From NCBI RefSeq assembly GCF_002904345.1, contig NZ_PEIH01000005.1:736449-800448 (forward strand): a stretch of DNA of 64,000 nt. The letters are read 5' to 3'. The notes beneath the pieces are model-generated. The model was not told the DNA's origin, ran no database searches, and saw only the letters and a list, made by a program, of their open reading frames with translations. The stretch is from Bacteroidetes bacterium endosymbiont of Geopemphigus sp. GTDB lineage: Bacteria; Bacteroidota; Bacteroidia; Flavobacteriales; Blattabacteriaceae. This document shows, in pieces, positions 11,095 to 20,073 of this stretch. How positions within the stretch are numbered: the first letter of the stretch is position 1; each line of letters starts with the position of its first letter. The position numbers and the translations under genes are program-made.

Positions 11095-12594
11095 TTAATT
11101 GATTAAAATATTCTCTTTAAAATAGAGGTAATACTGTTCGTACGTCGGAGCAATCCTATCAAAAGTTTAAAAGTTCCTATTCTTCCTACAAACATAAATA
11201 CGATCAAAACACATTTGCTTCCCGTTGATAAATAAGGAGTAATTCACAGTGAAAGCCTCGTAGTGGAAAAATCGAAAAGAACTCGAAATATAGCCAGAAT
11301 ATTTAACTAGGATTAAATCAAGTATGAAAAATTCCTATGCCTATGATCAATGAAAAAAGCATAATAATGGCAAAAACACGTTTGACCGAATCGTAGGGAA
11401 TTTCCTTTCCGAATATTTCGAGTCGACCTCTTAACCTTGTATCAAAGAGAAAATATTCATTATAAGTTAATGTAAAAGTACTTGTTTTTATACCATCTCC
11501 CGTGGAGGCTGGCGAGGCGCCGATCCACATTAAAAACATATGATTTAAAGCCCTATATAATTATAAAATTAAATACAATATTAAATCCTATTCCTCCAAG
11601 AATTAACAAAACAGCCATAGTAATCTATAAGAAATAGTTAAAGCGGAACATATAGGAATATAAACCCTAGGAAAGGGTAGAAAAACCTGTATTACAAAAG
11701 CCAGAAACAGCATGAAAAATCGAAAAAAATAAAGGACGGTCAATCTCTAAAATCTCTCTATTTGCTATAGAAAAATAAATTAACACGGCGCAGATTCCCT
11801 CTAGGCGAAGATTCCCTCTATAATTAAGAGTAAAGCCTACAATTTTTACGGCCAACCCAAGAACATTGTTACAGAGCATCGGAATTCAAAAAATTACTTA
11901 CGTGCAAGCATTCCTTAAAAGAAGCGCCTCGTCGAAAAAAATAACCGAAAAACGAAATAATGATCAAAATACCCAACCCTCTTAATTGTATAAGTATCAA
12001 AATAATTAGCTTTCCAAAAAATGTAAAGTCTTTAGCCGTATCAATCGCTGTTAATCCTGTAACACAAACAGCGCTTATAGAAGTTAAAAATGCATCCGCA
12101 AAAGATATATCATGCACCGTAGTTCCAGGAAACAGCAAGAGACCTGCTCCGCTAAACGTCAGCAATAAGAAGCTCGTTGCGATATTAAAAGAGGGGTTAT
12201 TTATCCGTGTATACAATTTTTGCATAGCGCGAGCCATTCTGATAAGAAGATAAAACAGAAGTCCGATAGTTAAAATCGTTTCGGTATATCGGTATATTTT
12301 AAATTTTCATAAGCAGACTCATTTTTATCCCAATACATACATATGAGTTCAGATAGTAAAGAAATAAACAACACCGTGAGAGAAAAAACGATCATCGATC
12401 GATAGTTTTTCTATGAAAACCCCTCTCAAAGAGAATAAAAATGTGAACAAACACAGGAAAAGCGGTCATTCCTAAAAAATCCTCGCATATAGCGACGGTT
12501 CTACTCCATCAGGATGCGAGCCTATGCTGATGATTATATGAAGGAGAATTACCGGGGTGGTAAAAGGCAATATTTTACTTAAACGTATAGACAT
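11095..12594 (-). pseudogene. trkH: trkH/ktrB: potassium channel subunit, multiply frameshifted
   Basis: TrkH/KtrB is the membrane pore of a K+ uptake system. The minus strand from ATG near 12594 shows N-terminal debris (PSLYARIF), then a well preserved block at 11869-12237 with LLLFPGTTVHDISFADAF, TSISAVCVTGLTAIDTAKDF, GKLIILILIQLRGLGILI and FFRRGASFKE. Further pieces are FHAVSGFCNTGFSTLS (a pore-loop CNTGFS signature), WIGASPASTGDGIKTSTF and a terminal KENILIN with stop at 11095. The selectivity-filter glycines can be found but lie in different frames. The 1.5-kb span is close to a short TrkH. The partner ktrA follows within a few bases and is also broken, so the whole K+ uptake unit is lost at this locus. 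Confidence 0.9.
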
Positions 12595-12599
12595 ATTTA

Positions 12600-13550
12600 T
12601 TATACATTACCAGATGCCTGAGTAATGGACTTCATAAGCGCCCTTCCACCTTTATTAAAAACTTCATAAGCACATTCCTCGCCTAAGATCTCTGACATAG
12701 GGCCCCATCGATCTACTTGTATAAGCTCTTTTCCGTCTGTGCTTATAAGCGCGCCTTGAAAATGTATTTTTTGATTGATTAATAAAGCGCGGGCGCCTAT
12801 GGGCATTGAGCAGCCACCCTCAAGCGTGCGCAAAAAACGACGCTCTGCCTCCGAGGTTAGTTTTGTCTCAAAATGACTTAATCGATCACAAAGCGTAAGA
12901 AGTTCTGAATTCTCTTTCATAAGTGTTGCGGCAATTGTTCCTTGTGCTGGAGCAGACAGCATCCAATTTAATTCTTTATAGTGAAAGCCTCGAGCAGATA
13001 ATTCCTCTAAAAGGCCTATACGCTTTAGACCTGCAACTGCAAAAATTGCCCCATCCCAACGACTTTGAACAAGCTTCCGCAAACGTGTATCGATATTACC
13101 CCTTAAATCCACAATCTCATGCTGTGGATAGCGATAATGCCAAAAAGCGCTTCTGCGCAAACTTCCGGTGGCTATAGTAGCCTTGCTCGAAAAATCATCC
13201 AAAAAATGATGGGATCCTCTGTATATCAATAGATCTCTGAAATCAGAACGTGGTAAATAGGCTGAAAGTACAACGTTATTAGGAAGTTGTGTAGGTAAGT
13301 CTTTTAAAGAATGTACCGCTGTATCAATCTTTCCAGAGCGCATGGCGTCGATAAGAGTATGCGTAAATAAACCCACATTTAAACTCGAAAGCTCTCTAAA
13401 AGACACCTCAGAAAGGACATCACCTTGAGATTTGATAAGCACCAACTCAGAAGACTGCCCTAGTTCTTGCAATTGCCTTTGAAAACATTTTGCCTGCCAC
13501 AAAGCCAGACGACTCTCTCGAGTTCCGATGCGTATCTTTTTATTTTTCAA
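12600..13550 (-). CDS. hemC: Porphobilinogen deaminase (hydroxymethylbilane synthase)
   Basis: HemC polymerises four porphobilinogens to hydroxymethylbilane. 316 residues, usual length. Substrate and cofactor motifs are intact: GTRESRLALWQA at residues 9-20, HSLKDLPT at 80-87 (catalytic Asp 83), LRGNIDTRL at 149-157 and LEGGCSMPIGA with the dipyrromethane-bearing Cys 247. The start is TTG at 13550; no in-frame ATG lies near the conserved RIGTRES, and the TTG overlaps the end of the old hemA frame (its stop TAA at 13542-13544), the arrangement of a translationally coupled pair. Since hemA and hemB here are broken, porphobilinogen supply is doubtful, but the gene itself shows no lesion. Confidence 0.95.
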   Translation of the reverse strand: MKNKKIRIGTRESRLALWQAKCFQRQLQELGQSSELVLIKSQGDVLSEVSFRELSSLNVGLFTHTLIDAMRSGKIDTAVHSLKDLPTQLPNNVVLSAYLPRSDFRDLLIYRGSHHFLDDFSSKATIATGSLRRSAFWHYRYPQHEIVDLRGNIDTRLRKLVQSRWDGAIFAVAGLKRIGLLEELSARGFHYKELNWMLSAPAQGTIAATLMKENSELLTLCDRLSHFETKLTSEAERRFLRTLEGGCSMPIGARALLINQKIHFQGALISTDGKELIQVDRWGPMSEILGEECAYEVFNKGGRALMKSITQASGNV

Positions 13551-14440
13551 TAGCTTCGGACTTCAGATCAAATATTCCTCCGATAAGCGCAATACTCTTG
13601 TCAGCTTTCTTTTTATGTATAAAGATGTGGTGCGCAAAATGATAGGTAATTTTTTGTATGAATCGATGATTCACAGGTTCCTGTTGAGTTTTCCAGCCGG
13701 AATTCTTTTTTTATGACGACTTATTTTCTCATTGTATATCTCTGTAAGATAATTTTTAAATTACTGGATTACAGGCGCATTCCTTTGCATATGTTCAGTC
13801 ATTGGAAAAATTCCTTTTTAACCTCATCCAAAATGATTTCAACATTAGGAATTTCTTTCTTCCGCTGATCCATGATTTCATCGGAATGTTGACTTAATGC
13901 ATCGACATTTAGTAAATGTATACCAGGTATTTCGCTTACCAGAGGATCTACATTTTCAGGAATAGATAGATCCAAAATCAAAAGCGAACGCCTGCGATTA
14001 GAGAACATATCAGAGAGTATTACCGCTGAAGGCGCTGAGGTAGCCACGATAAGAATATCAATCTCGCGAATATCAATCTCGCAGAAAACTACCTGAAGTT
14101 GCTCGTAAGGTTTAATAAGCAGACGCCCCGAAGTCCATGAACGTGCCGTTTGATGAGTGCGATTGATCAGAGTGATATGTTTATGATCGGTATACTTGAG
14201 AAGATTTTCACAAACGTTGTGGCCAATTTTTCCCAAATCATATAAAAATATATTCTTTCTGGAAACCTCGGGAATCTCTTTTAAAATGTAGTGAACAACG
14301 ATATACGCTACCGAGGAAACACCTGTACTTAAATGAGTTTCCGATTTGATGCGTTTGCTTGCCTGAATCACCGCATTAAGTAAGCGCTCTAAAAAACAAT
14401 CGATAAAACCGAATTTTATTAAAAAATGAAACCACTTTTT
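13542..14440 (-). pseudogene. hemA: hemA (glutamyl-tRNA reductase): catalytic N-terminus missing, dimerisation domain frameshifted
   Basis: HemA makes glutamate-1-semialdehyde from Glu-tRNA, the first step of the C5 haem route. The longest open part (13799-14371) covers the NADPH-binding domain: HLSTGVSSVAYIVVHYI, KNIFLYDLGKIGHNVCENLL, ITLINRTHQTA, DILIVATSAPSAV and LLILDLSIPENVDP. Just upstream a further piece (FIDCFLERLLNAV) is in frame to about 14440, but the catalytic domain with its active-site Cys (about 130-150 codons) is gone. Downstream of a stop at 13799-13801 the dimerisation domain can be followed in other frames (MQRNAPVIQ, then FAHHIFIHKKK and IALIGGIFDLKSEAIEK) to 13542, where it overlapped hemC. 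Function is lost. Confidence 0.9.
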
Positions 14441-14726
14441 TATTTGAAAGCTGTATCATCTTTATTATAATTAATACTTAATAAGGTAAAAATGTCTAAG
14501 CTCCTTTGCAGAACCTCTAGCATACGCCATAGGGTATTTTCATAAAATATCACAACAAATTTAAATCTTGTAAAAAGGAAAAAATGCGCCCACGCAAAAA
14601 AAAATAACTCTAAAAGTTAATAATCTCTTTTTAGAATTTATCTAAATTAGCTTTTATAAAAAAGTTTTCTTCTTAAGAAGAAATATAAAATCAAGCAACC
14701 TGGCTACTTTAAGATAACTTTATCTG

Positions 14727-15623
14727 ATGGAACTATTTGTGAAATATACCCATAAAAGTAAAATAAGAGAAGTCAAGATCTCTTCGGATATTTACCTTTC
14801 ATTTATAGAGAATACGCTCAATCAGACAGATACAATAAAAAAGCGGATTGATAAACGATTTATTCAGCTTTACTTTTGCACTCGTGGCAATGCTGCGCTT
14901 ATTCTTAAGCCAGATAATCAAGGAATGCCTTTGAAGGCAGGCAAATCCTTTTTGATCTATACTCCAAATAATGATTTATCACTGAATCTTAATATCGGAC
15001 AAGAATCCGAAGTCGCCGTAGCTGCCATTTCAATAAAAAAGCTTCACAAACTTTTTTTAGAAAATGTTGAACAAATTCCCTTTCTTAACAGTAGGTGTAT
15101 AACCAAAAAATTTTATATCGAAAAAGAAATCTTACCAGCTATTCTTATGGTATTAAGTCAAATGAAACATTATTCTTCGAATACTGTGCTAGAAAAATTA
15201 TATTTCAACGCAAAGATTTGTGAACTCTTCGCTCTCTATTTTCATACCGAGCAAAGTAAGATGGATAAATGTCCCTTCTTTGCCAACGAAAATGATCTCC
15301 AGAGGATCAAATATGCCAGAGACTTGCTTATCAAAAACGTATCTCATCCTCCTTCTTTAAATAATTTGAGTATTCAATCTGGTCTAAGCAGATATAAACT
15401 TAAAGAAGGATTTAAAAACATTTTTGGCCATACTATTTATGGATATCTTCTGGATCATAAACTAAATATAGCTCGTGAAAGAATTGAAGAAAGGAAAATG
15501 CAAGTCCAGGAAGTGGCCTATTTGTTGGGCTATGAAAATCCAAGTCATTTTATCAAAGCTTTTAAGAAAAAATACGGGGTTACACCAAAGAAATATCTTG
15601 CTTCATTGCAAAAAAAATTTTGA
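14727..15623 (+). CDS. AraC-family transcriptional regulator
   Basis: 298 residues. The C-terminal AraC/XylS DNA-binding domain (about residues 200-296) has both helix-turn-helix units: PPSLNNLSIQSGLSRYKLKEGFK and MQVQEVAYLLGYENPSHFIK followed by AFKKKYGVTPKKY. The N-terminal 190 residues form a less conserved ligand or dimer domain. The gene diverges from the haem cluster starting with hemA, with about 290 bases between. A neighbouring AraC regulator next to hemA is common in flavobacteria, so a role in haem or iron control is plausible but inferred. No lesion is seen; if its former targets were hemA-hemB it may now be losing its purpose. Confidence 0.88.
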   Translation: MELFVKYTHKSKIREVKISSDIYLSFIENTLNQTDTIKKRIDKRFIQLYFCTRGNAALILKPDNQGMPLKAGKSFLIYTPNNDLSLNLNIGQESEVAVAAISIKKLHKLFLENVEQIPFLNSRCITKKFYIEKEILPAILMVLSQMKHYSSNTVLEKLYFNAKICELFALYFHTEQSKMDKCPFFANENDLQRIKYARDLLIKNVSHPPSLNNLSIQSGLSRYKLKEGFKNIFGHTIYGYLLDHKLNIARERIEERKMQVQEVAYLLGYENPSHFIKAFKKKYGVTPKKYLASLQKKF

Positions 15624-15637
15624 CCATATGCCTAAAG

Positions 15638-15781
15638 CTAAAAATGGAAGTTTTCTATAAACTGAGTTTTCACTTTCTCAAAAGGCAAACGCACATCTGA
15701 GTGCGCCATTTCATTGATAAAAACCATTCTGATATCTACATGTGCAGCGAGATTTTCTTCTTGCAGTAGATCACAGCTCAT
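15638..15781 (-). CDS. Short unassigned reading frame downstream of sufE
   Basis: Forty-seven codons beginning MSCDLLQEENLAAHVDIRM and ending FEKVKTQFIENFHF, on the same strand as sufE and 130 bases downstream. The composition looks protein-like (AHVDIRMVFINEMAHSDVRL) but I recognise no family. It may be a small gene or the last surviving piece of a longer one that once followed sufE. Confidence 0.3.
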   Translation of the reverse strand: MSCDLLQEENLAAHVDIRMVFINEMAHSDVRLPFEKVKTQFIENFHF

Positions 15782-15910
15782 ATTTATAAGGGGTATTGTT
15801 TATCAACAAAAGCATTTGCTCTTGATTAGAAAAAGTACTGATCAAAACAATTGGTTAAAAAAATTATTTATACAAACCAGTATTTTCAAAAATGCAGGTG
15901 AAAAAAGTTC

Positions 15911-16354
15911 TCATTTTTTGATCGATTCGTGAAAAAATTTTAAAGCTAGGGCATACTGTTTGATCTTCCTGAACATAGCTTCTATACCATTAGCGCGAGC
16001 GGAAGAAAGAAAAGAGTTAAATCCTATTTCAGATAAGAATACCGGATCTGAATGAATGATCTGATCAGGAAAACGACCAGAATAAATACGCAACATTAAA
16101 GCTACAATCCCCCGAGGGATAATTGCATCGCTATCGGCCTGAAAGAAAATTTTACCTTCCTTTTTGTAAGCATATAGCCACACTTGCGACTGGCATCCTC
16201 GAATAAGTTTATCTTCAGTACGCAATTCATCAGGAATTTTAGGGAGTTTCTTGCCGAATTCTATAAGATACTCATAACGTCCTTCCCAATCTTCAAAGAG
16301 CGCGAACTCCTTAATAATCTCCTGAGTAGCTTCTTGCATGCCTTCCTTCCTCAT
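15911..16354 (-). CDS. sufE: Fe-S cluster assembly sulfur acceptor SufE
   Basis: SufE takes sulfane sulfur from the cysteine desulfurase SufS and hands it to the SufBCD scaffold. 147 residues, usual length for the family. The acceptor cysteine sits in RGCQSQVWL (Cys 54), and the flanking LPKIPDELRTEDKLI and the later DSDAIIPRGIVALML, RANGIEAMF stretches are family-like. Start ATG at 16354; an internal Met at 16339 is an alternative. A TAAATTTG element on the minus strand (16373 to 16366) lies just upstream. The partners sufS/B/C/D are not in this window, so the suf genes appear dispersed or lie elsewhere. Confidence 0.93.
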   Translation of the reverse strand: MRKEGMQEATQEIIKEFALFEDWEGRYEYLIEFGKKLPKIPDELRTEDKLIRGCQSQVWLYAYKKEGKIFFQADSDAIIPRGIVALMLRIYSGRFPDQIIHSDPVFLSEIGFNSFLSSARANGIEAMFRKIKQYALALKFFHESIKK

Positions 16355-16365
16355 CGGTTTTTTAA

Positions 16366-16398
16366 CAAATTTAAAAAAGTTTATTCGGATTATATTTG
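16366..16398. promoter_or_regulatory. Divergent -7 elements for sufE (minus) and the SerA-like gene (plus)
   Basis: Minus strand TAAATTTG at 16373-16366, 12 bases before the sufE ATG; plus strand TATATTTG at 16391-16398, 42 bases before the dehydrogenase ATG. Both match TAnnTTTG. The plus element argues that translation of the dehydrogenase starts at 16441, not at an earlier in-frame TTG at 16396 that lies inside the element. Confidence 0.55.
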
Positions 16399-16440
16399 TT
16401 GGATAGAAGTTGCCCTTCTAAAAATAATAGTATAAATCTT

Positions 16441-17397
16441 ATGAAGCCAAGGCTATTACATCTCGATGAAAACCATCCATTACTCATAGAAAATCTTCGG
16501 CAAGAGGGTTTTGAATGTGAAGAGGATTATTATAGCTCTAAGACGGAAATAGAAAAGCGAATAGCTAACTATGAAGGGATTATCTTAAGAAGTCATTTTC
16601 GTATAGATAAAGAGTTCCTTCAGGCTGGAAAAAAACTCAAGTTTATAGCCCGTGTAGGATCAGGTCTGGAAAATATTGATACAGCATTTGCCTATAAAAA
16701 AGGAATTGTTCTTTTGCATGCTCCTGAAGGGAATTGTGATGCAGTAGGAGAACACGCTCTGGGAATGTTGCTCTGCTTAATGCATCGCATAATTCAGTCC
16801 GACCGACAAATACATCAAGGAAAATGGATGCGTGAAGCAAACAGAGGAGTAGAACTTTCGAGAAAAACTATCGCGATTATCGGATATGGACATACAGGAA
16901 AAGCCTTTGCACGTCGCTTATCGTCCCTTAAAACAAAAACGCTATGTTATGATATTTTAGAAGGTATAGGAGATACTTATGCAAGACAAACTTCATGGGA
17001 AGAAATTTTTCAATTGGCAGATGTGCTTAGTTTACATGTTCCATTAACTGAGCTGACGAAAAATATTATAAATCACGAAACAATTCAGAAGTTCAAGAAG
17101 TCTTTCTATTTGATCAATACAGCGCGTGGGGATTGTCTTAGTATAGAGGCACTTACAGATTCCCTAAAATCAGGAAAAATACTTGGAGCTGGCCTAGATG
17201 TGCTCCCTTATGAGAAATCATCATTTGAGTCCTTGTTCGAAGAACAGTTATCAGATGATTTTCATTATTTATGCCACTCGGAGAAGGTTGTGCTTACTCC
17301 TCATATTGCGGGCTGGAGCCAGGAATCAAAATATAAACTAGCCCGATGTATTTTTGATAAAATAATTTGCCTTTATAAGGCAGGTAAAAAAATATAG
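16441..17397 (+). CDS. D-2-hydroxyacid dehydrogenase, SerA-like (3-phosphoglycerate dehydrogenase type)
   Basis: NAD-dependent oxidoreductase of the D-isomer-specific 2-hydroxyacid dehydrogenase family; the likely reaction is oxidation of 3-phosphoglycerate for serine synthesis, though substrate cannot be proved from sequence. From ATG 16441 the protein has 318 residues. The nucleotide-binding motif GYGHTG is at 148-153, and the catalytic triad lies in NTARGD (Arg 229), LDVLPYE (Glu 258) and TPHIAGWS (His 288). It lacks the C-terminal ACT domain of E. coli SerA, so serine feedback by that route is not expected. It diverges from sufE and is followed immediately by tRNA-Ala. Intact. Confidence 0.85.
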   Translation: MKPRLLHLDENHPLLIENLRQEGFECEEDYYSSKTEIEKRIANYEGIILRSHFRIDKEFLQAGKKLKFIARVGSGLENIDTAFAYKKGIVLLHAPEGNCDAVGEHALGMLLCLMHRIIQSDRQIHQGKWMREANRGVELSRKTIAIIGYGHTGKAFARRLSSLKTKTLCYDILEGIGDTYARQTSWEEIFQLADVLSLHVPLTELTKNIINHETIQKFKKSFYLINTARGDCLSIEALTDSLKSGKILGAGLDVLPYEKSSFESLFEEQLSDDFHYLCHSEKVVLTPHIAGWSQESKYKLARCIFDKIICLYKAGKKI

Positions 17398-17405
17398 TAC
17401 ATTTG
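17398..17405 (+). promoter_or_regulatory. Putative tRNA promoter -7 element TACATTTG
   Basis: Exact TAnnTTTG match beginning on the base after the dehydrogenase stop codon and ending 11 bases before the mature tRNA, a close fit for a dedicated tRNA promoter. Confidence 0.6.
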
Positions 17406-17416
17406 CCTCCCGAAAG

Positions 17417-17490
17417 GGGGACGTAGCTCAGTTGGTTAGAGCGCTACAATGGCATTGTAGAGGTCGTGGGTTCGACTCCCATCGTCTCCA
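17417..17490 (+). tRNA. tRNA-Ala, anticodon GGC
   Basis: Full cloverleaf of 74 bases: acceptor stem GGGGACG/CGTCTCC, D-arm AGCTCAGTTGGTTAGAGC, anticodon stem CTACA/TGTAG enclosing ATGGCAT (anticodon GGC, reads GCC/GCU), T-arm GTGGG-TTCGACT-CCCAT. The acceptor contains G3.U70, the alanine identity pair. Discriminator A at 17490; CCA is not encoded. Confidence 0.97.
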
Positions 17491-17530
17491 CTTATATTCT
17501 CAAGATATAACCCAAAAACAAATCTTTAAA

Positions 17531-17566
17531 ATAATATCAAAAAAAGATATACTTTTTTGATATTAT
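17531..17566. repeat. 14-bp perfect inverted repeat downstream of the tRNA
   Basis: ATAATATCAAAAAA and its complement TTTTTTGATATTAT flank an 8-base loop (AGATATAC). Placed 40 bases after tRNA-Ala it could act as a transcription terminator in either direction (the stem itself supplies the U-run), but it is A/T only and could be a low-complexity coincidence. Confidence 0.45.
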
Positions 17567-18362
17567 AACGAAAAAGAATTCCTTTTGGGAATCATATGTT
17601 AATTTTAACAAACTCGAGAGAGTTACTTACTACAAATTTCTATGCTGAGATACTTAATTTCTTCCTCGCAGCTGCGCGAGTACATAAACTAAGGGACGAT
17701 TCTTTTATATATTTAATAAACTTATAATCCGATTGTATATAAAAATATGTAACAATATCAAATAAACTAATAAATGTATTTTTTTATCAAATATTTGATT
17801 TATTTAGTTAAATAAAAAGTGTGTTTATTAGTTTTTCTTCCTTTTAGTAGATTGCTGATAGTATAAAAAATTGATAGATATTTTTTAATAAAAAACTCAT
17901 TTTTCAAATTATTAATGAATATAATTTTTTATTAATATAAAAAAATACATGTACCATACAAGTATTTTTTTATAAACTAATATATTCATGAAAAACATTA
18001 TTTATAATATCATCAGTTTCATCGCGTTATATTTTGTAAATTAAATTGTAGAAGATTGTACCTCTTTTATAACATCCATAATATCTTAAACATTAAAACA
18101 AACCCAATTCCTTATGCTAAATGTGTGGCTGTATTATTAAATGTCTCTTATAGAGATAAAGCGATTCAAACAAAAATTATTAAAACAGTACCTATCTGTC
18201 AATGACAAGATTTTAGTATATCGTATGTTTATTTAAAAAATCATTATAAAACATCATTTAACTTTTTCATACGTCCTTACAATAAGATAAATTCGCAAAA
18301 ATCTCCTATGGAGGAATCTGCAATAAAAGTGTTGATTTTTATCTGATTAACTTAAGATCAAT
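17567..18362. other. Very AT-rich gene-free stretch with several inverted repeats
   Basis: No recognisable gene. Features seen: a 14-bp palindrome ATCAAATATTTGAT near 17788, a pair of inverted AAACTAATAAA-like words around 17766 and 17825, and a 13-bp perfect inverted repeat TATAAAAAAATAC/GTATTTTTTTATA at 17936-17974 with a 13-base loop. Short reading frames starting near 17988 (MKNIIYNIISFIALYF) are soon stopped. Could be a former regulatory or mobile-element region. Confidence 0.4.
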
Positions 18363-18710
18363 ATGTTAGAAAACATAAAAATATGCTCTCATTATATAAA
18401 TAAGAGACATAAAGCTCCTCTTGTTTTAGATGAAGAACCTCAGATTACCTTTTTAGAGACACCTACTAAAGAAAAGGCAGGAAATTTAGTTTTTCAGATA
18501 TTAAAACCAAAAATTCTTTCGAAGAATCAATCAAATCTGGGTGAGAGGCTTATTGATCAAATAAAAGCTGAGTTAGGATGCCTGGAATATGTCAACAATG
18601 TTATAAAGAAAAATATAACGTTTTTTTTGTTAAAAGAATTTGAAGCGAACTCATTGCCAGGAATAAAAGAATGTCCTAGTATAATAATATTTGAATCGAT
18701 TTGGCAGTGA
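18363..18710 (+). CDS. Hypothetical protein, probably the surviving start of a larger decayed gene
   Basis: 115 codons, lysine and isoleucine rich, without signal peptide or membrane span; begins MLENIKICSHYINK, has QIKAELGCLEYVNNVI in the middle and ends SIIIFESIWQ. I recognise no family. Directly downstream, other frames continue a similar lysine-rich, helix-prone sequence for about 900 bases (see next entry), so this is more likely the first open part of a broken long gene than a complete protein. Confidence 0.35.
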   Translation: MLENIKICSHYINKRHKAPLVLDEEPQITFLETPTKEKAGNLVFQILKPKILSKNQSNLGERLIDQIKAELGCLEYVNNVIKKNITFFLLKEFEANSLPGIKECPSIIIFESIWQ

Positions 18711-19650
18711 AAATAAAGCTATAATTCTATCTGTATTCGAAGTTATTAAAGAAATAAATTATCATTTACCACAGAAATGAAAAAATATACTGAAAAGGTA
18801 TTTTATGAATTCGAAGAACTTTACAACAGCTGCTTAAGCGAACGCACCTGTGCTTTTAACTGCCAACCTTATAATCTTAGCCATGGAAGTTGAAAAGAAA
18901 ATAAATGAGACCTGCATTTTGAGCTTCGTTCAGCTAAAAAGCTATTGCAAGAATTTCAAAGATGGGAAAATAATATTAAGTTAATTACTAAAAATATAGA
19001 TACTTTGGAAGCCTGCATACAAAAGAAAAAAACCAAATAAAGAAAATGATTTCCATTTAAAGAAATATATCGAATAGAATAAAGAAAGTTATAATGAAGT
19101 AAAAATTCTTAAATGCTAAACAAGAAGTCCTGAAAAATCAATCAAAAAGTATTCATGGTCATTAAAAACTACTTTTGAATTTATCGATAAAAAAAAGAGA
19201 AGATATAAATACTACAAGATCTCATGGAGAAAATAAGTTAAATCATTAATTCTCTTTCCGGTATTAAAAAACAAATTTTAAACCTTAGCGATAAATTTAC
19301 TGCAATCATTCATAATTTTTAATTATGCTAACTATAAGGATGATGAAAAGATCAAATTATTTGAAAAAGTATACTGAGTAGATCTTCATAAAAAATCTAA
19401 ATAAATACATGAATACATTTGTTTCTTTATTTTTACTGTGGATATCCACCGTAAATTATTATTTAGTGACCAGTCTGATTTTTTTAAAGAGTTAAATCCA
19501 GCTTTTAGCCCTTTTCCCATCCTAAGGACAAAATATAATCAGGATAAAACTTATTAAAACCTGCTTTTAGTATCAAACTACCCTAAAAATAAATTGTCCA
19601 AATCAAAGAAGAATCTCTGATAATTAATCCATTAAAAGTCCGCTACTTTG
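18711..19650 (+). pseudogene. Lysine-rich coiled-coil-like remnant of unknown function
   Basis: Stop-interrupted frames give helix-prone stretches such as NKAIILSVFEVIKEINYH, RSAKKLLQEFQRWENNI, KNIDTLEACIQKKKTK and SGIKKQILNLSDKFTAII, and near the end IHEYICFFIFTVDIHRK. They fit the C-terminal continuation of the 18363 frame. No family recognised; the density of charged heptad-like segments suggests a coiled-coil protein. Confidence 0.35.
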
Positions 19651-19686
19651 CAAAAATTTCTATCTTTCCTACATAAACGGTTGCTT

Positions 19687-19981
19687 ATGCACCATTCCAT
19701 TGAAAATCTCAATATCGAAGAACTACAGTTTGGAGCCCCCTGCTCAACTCATCGATGTGCGTGAAATTGATAAGCATCTGCCTTTTAATATTAGAGGAGA
19801 AAACATTTCATTGTCATGAATCGAGAAAAATTTTCATAAACTTAAACGCAAATTTCCAATTATCGTTTATTGTCAAAAAGGGATGAGAAGCAGTAAAGTG
19901 GCAGAGGTCTTATTGAAAAATGGTTATGAAAAAATAATGTAGCTTAAAGGAGGCTTGAGTGCCTAGAGAAAATCTAGGTAA
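19687..19981 (+). pseudogene. Rhodanese-like domain gene, nonsense and frameshift mutated
   Basis: Single-domain rhodaneses move sulfane sulfur by way of an active-site Cys. From ATG 19687: MHHSIENLNIEELQFG, a frame change, LIDVREIDKHLPFNI, GENISL with a stop where PLS-x-I is usual, LKRKFPIIVYCQKGMRSSKV (active-site loop CQKGMRS complete), AEVLLKNGYEKIM, a TAG, and LKGGLSA followed by TAG where Trp (TGG) is expected. At about 98 codons the length is normal. At least one frameshift and three premature stops make it inactive. Confidence 0.88.
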
Positions 19982-20048
19982 AAAATTTACTATTTTCTCT
20001 AAAATCTATTGCTTGAAAACCTTAAAGATAAGATAGATTATTTTTCGA

Positions 20049-20056
20049 TAGATTTG
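20049..20056 (+). promoter_or_regulatory. Putative glnS -7 element TAGATTTG
   Basis: Matches TAnnTTTG and ends 17 bases before the glnS ATG at 20074. Confidence 0.5.
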
Positions 20057-20073
20057 CAAAAATCTTGTAAAAT

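Noticed and set aside
17491-18362. CRISPR array or tandem repeat in the AT-rich region
   Set aside because: The repeated words are inverted pairs at irregular spacing, not regularly spaced direct repeats.
18363-19650. A novel toxin or defence gene
   Set aside because: Only a 115-codon frame plus broken coiled-coil-like sequence; no catalytic motif or partner gene supports this.
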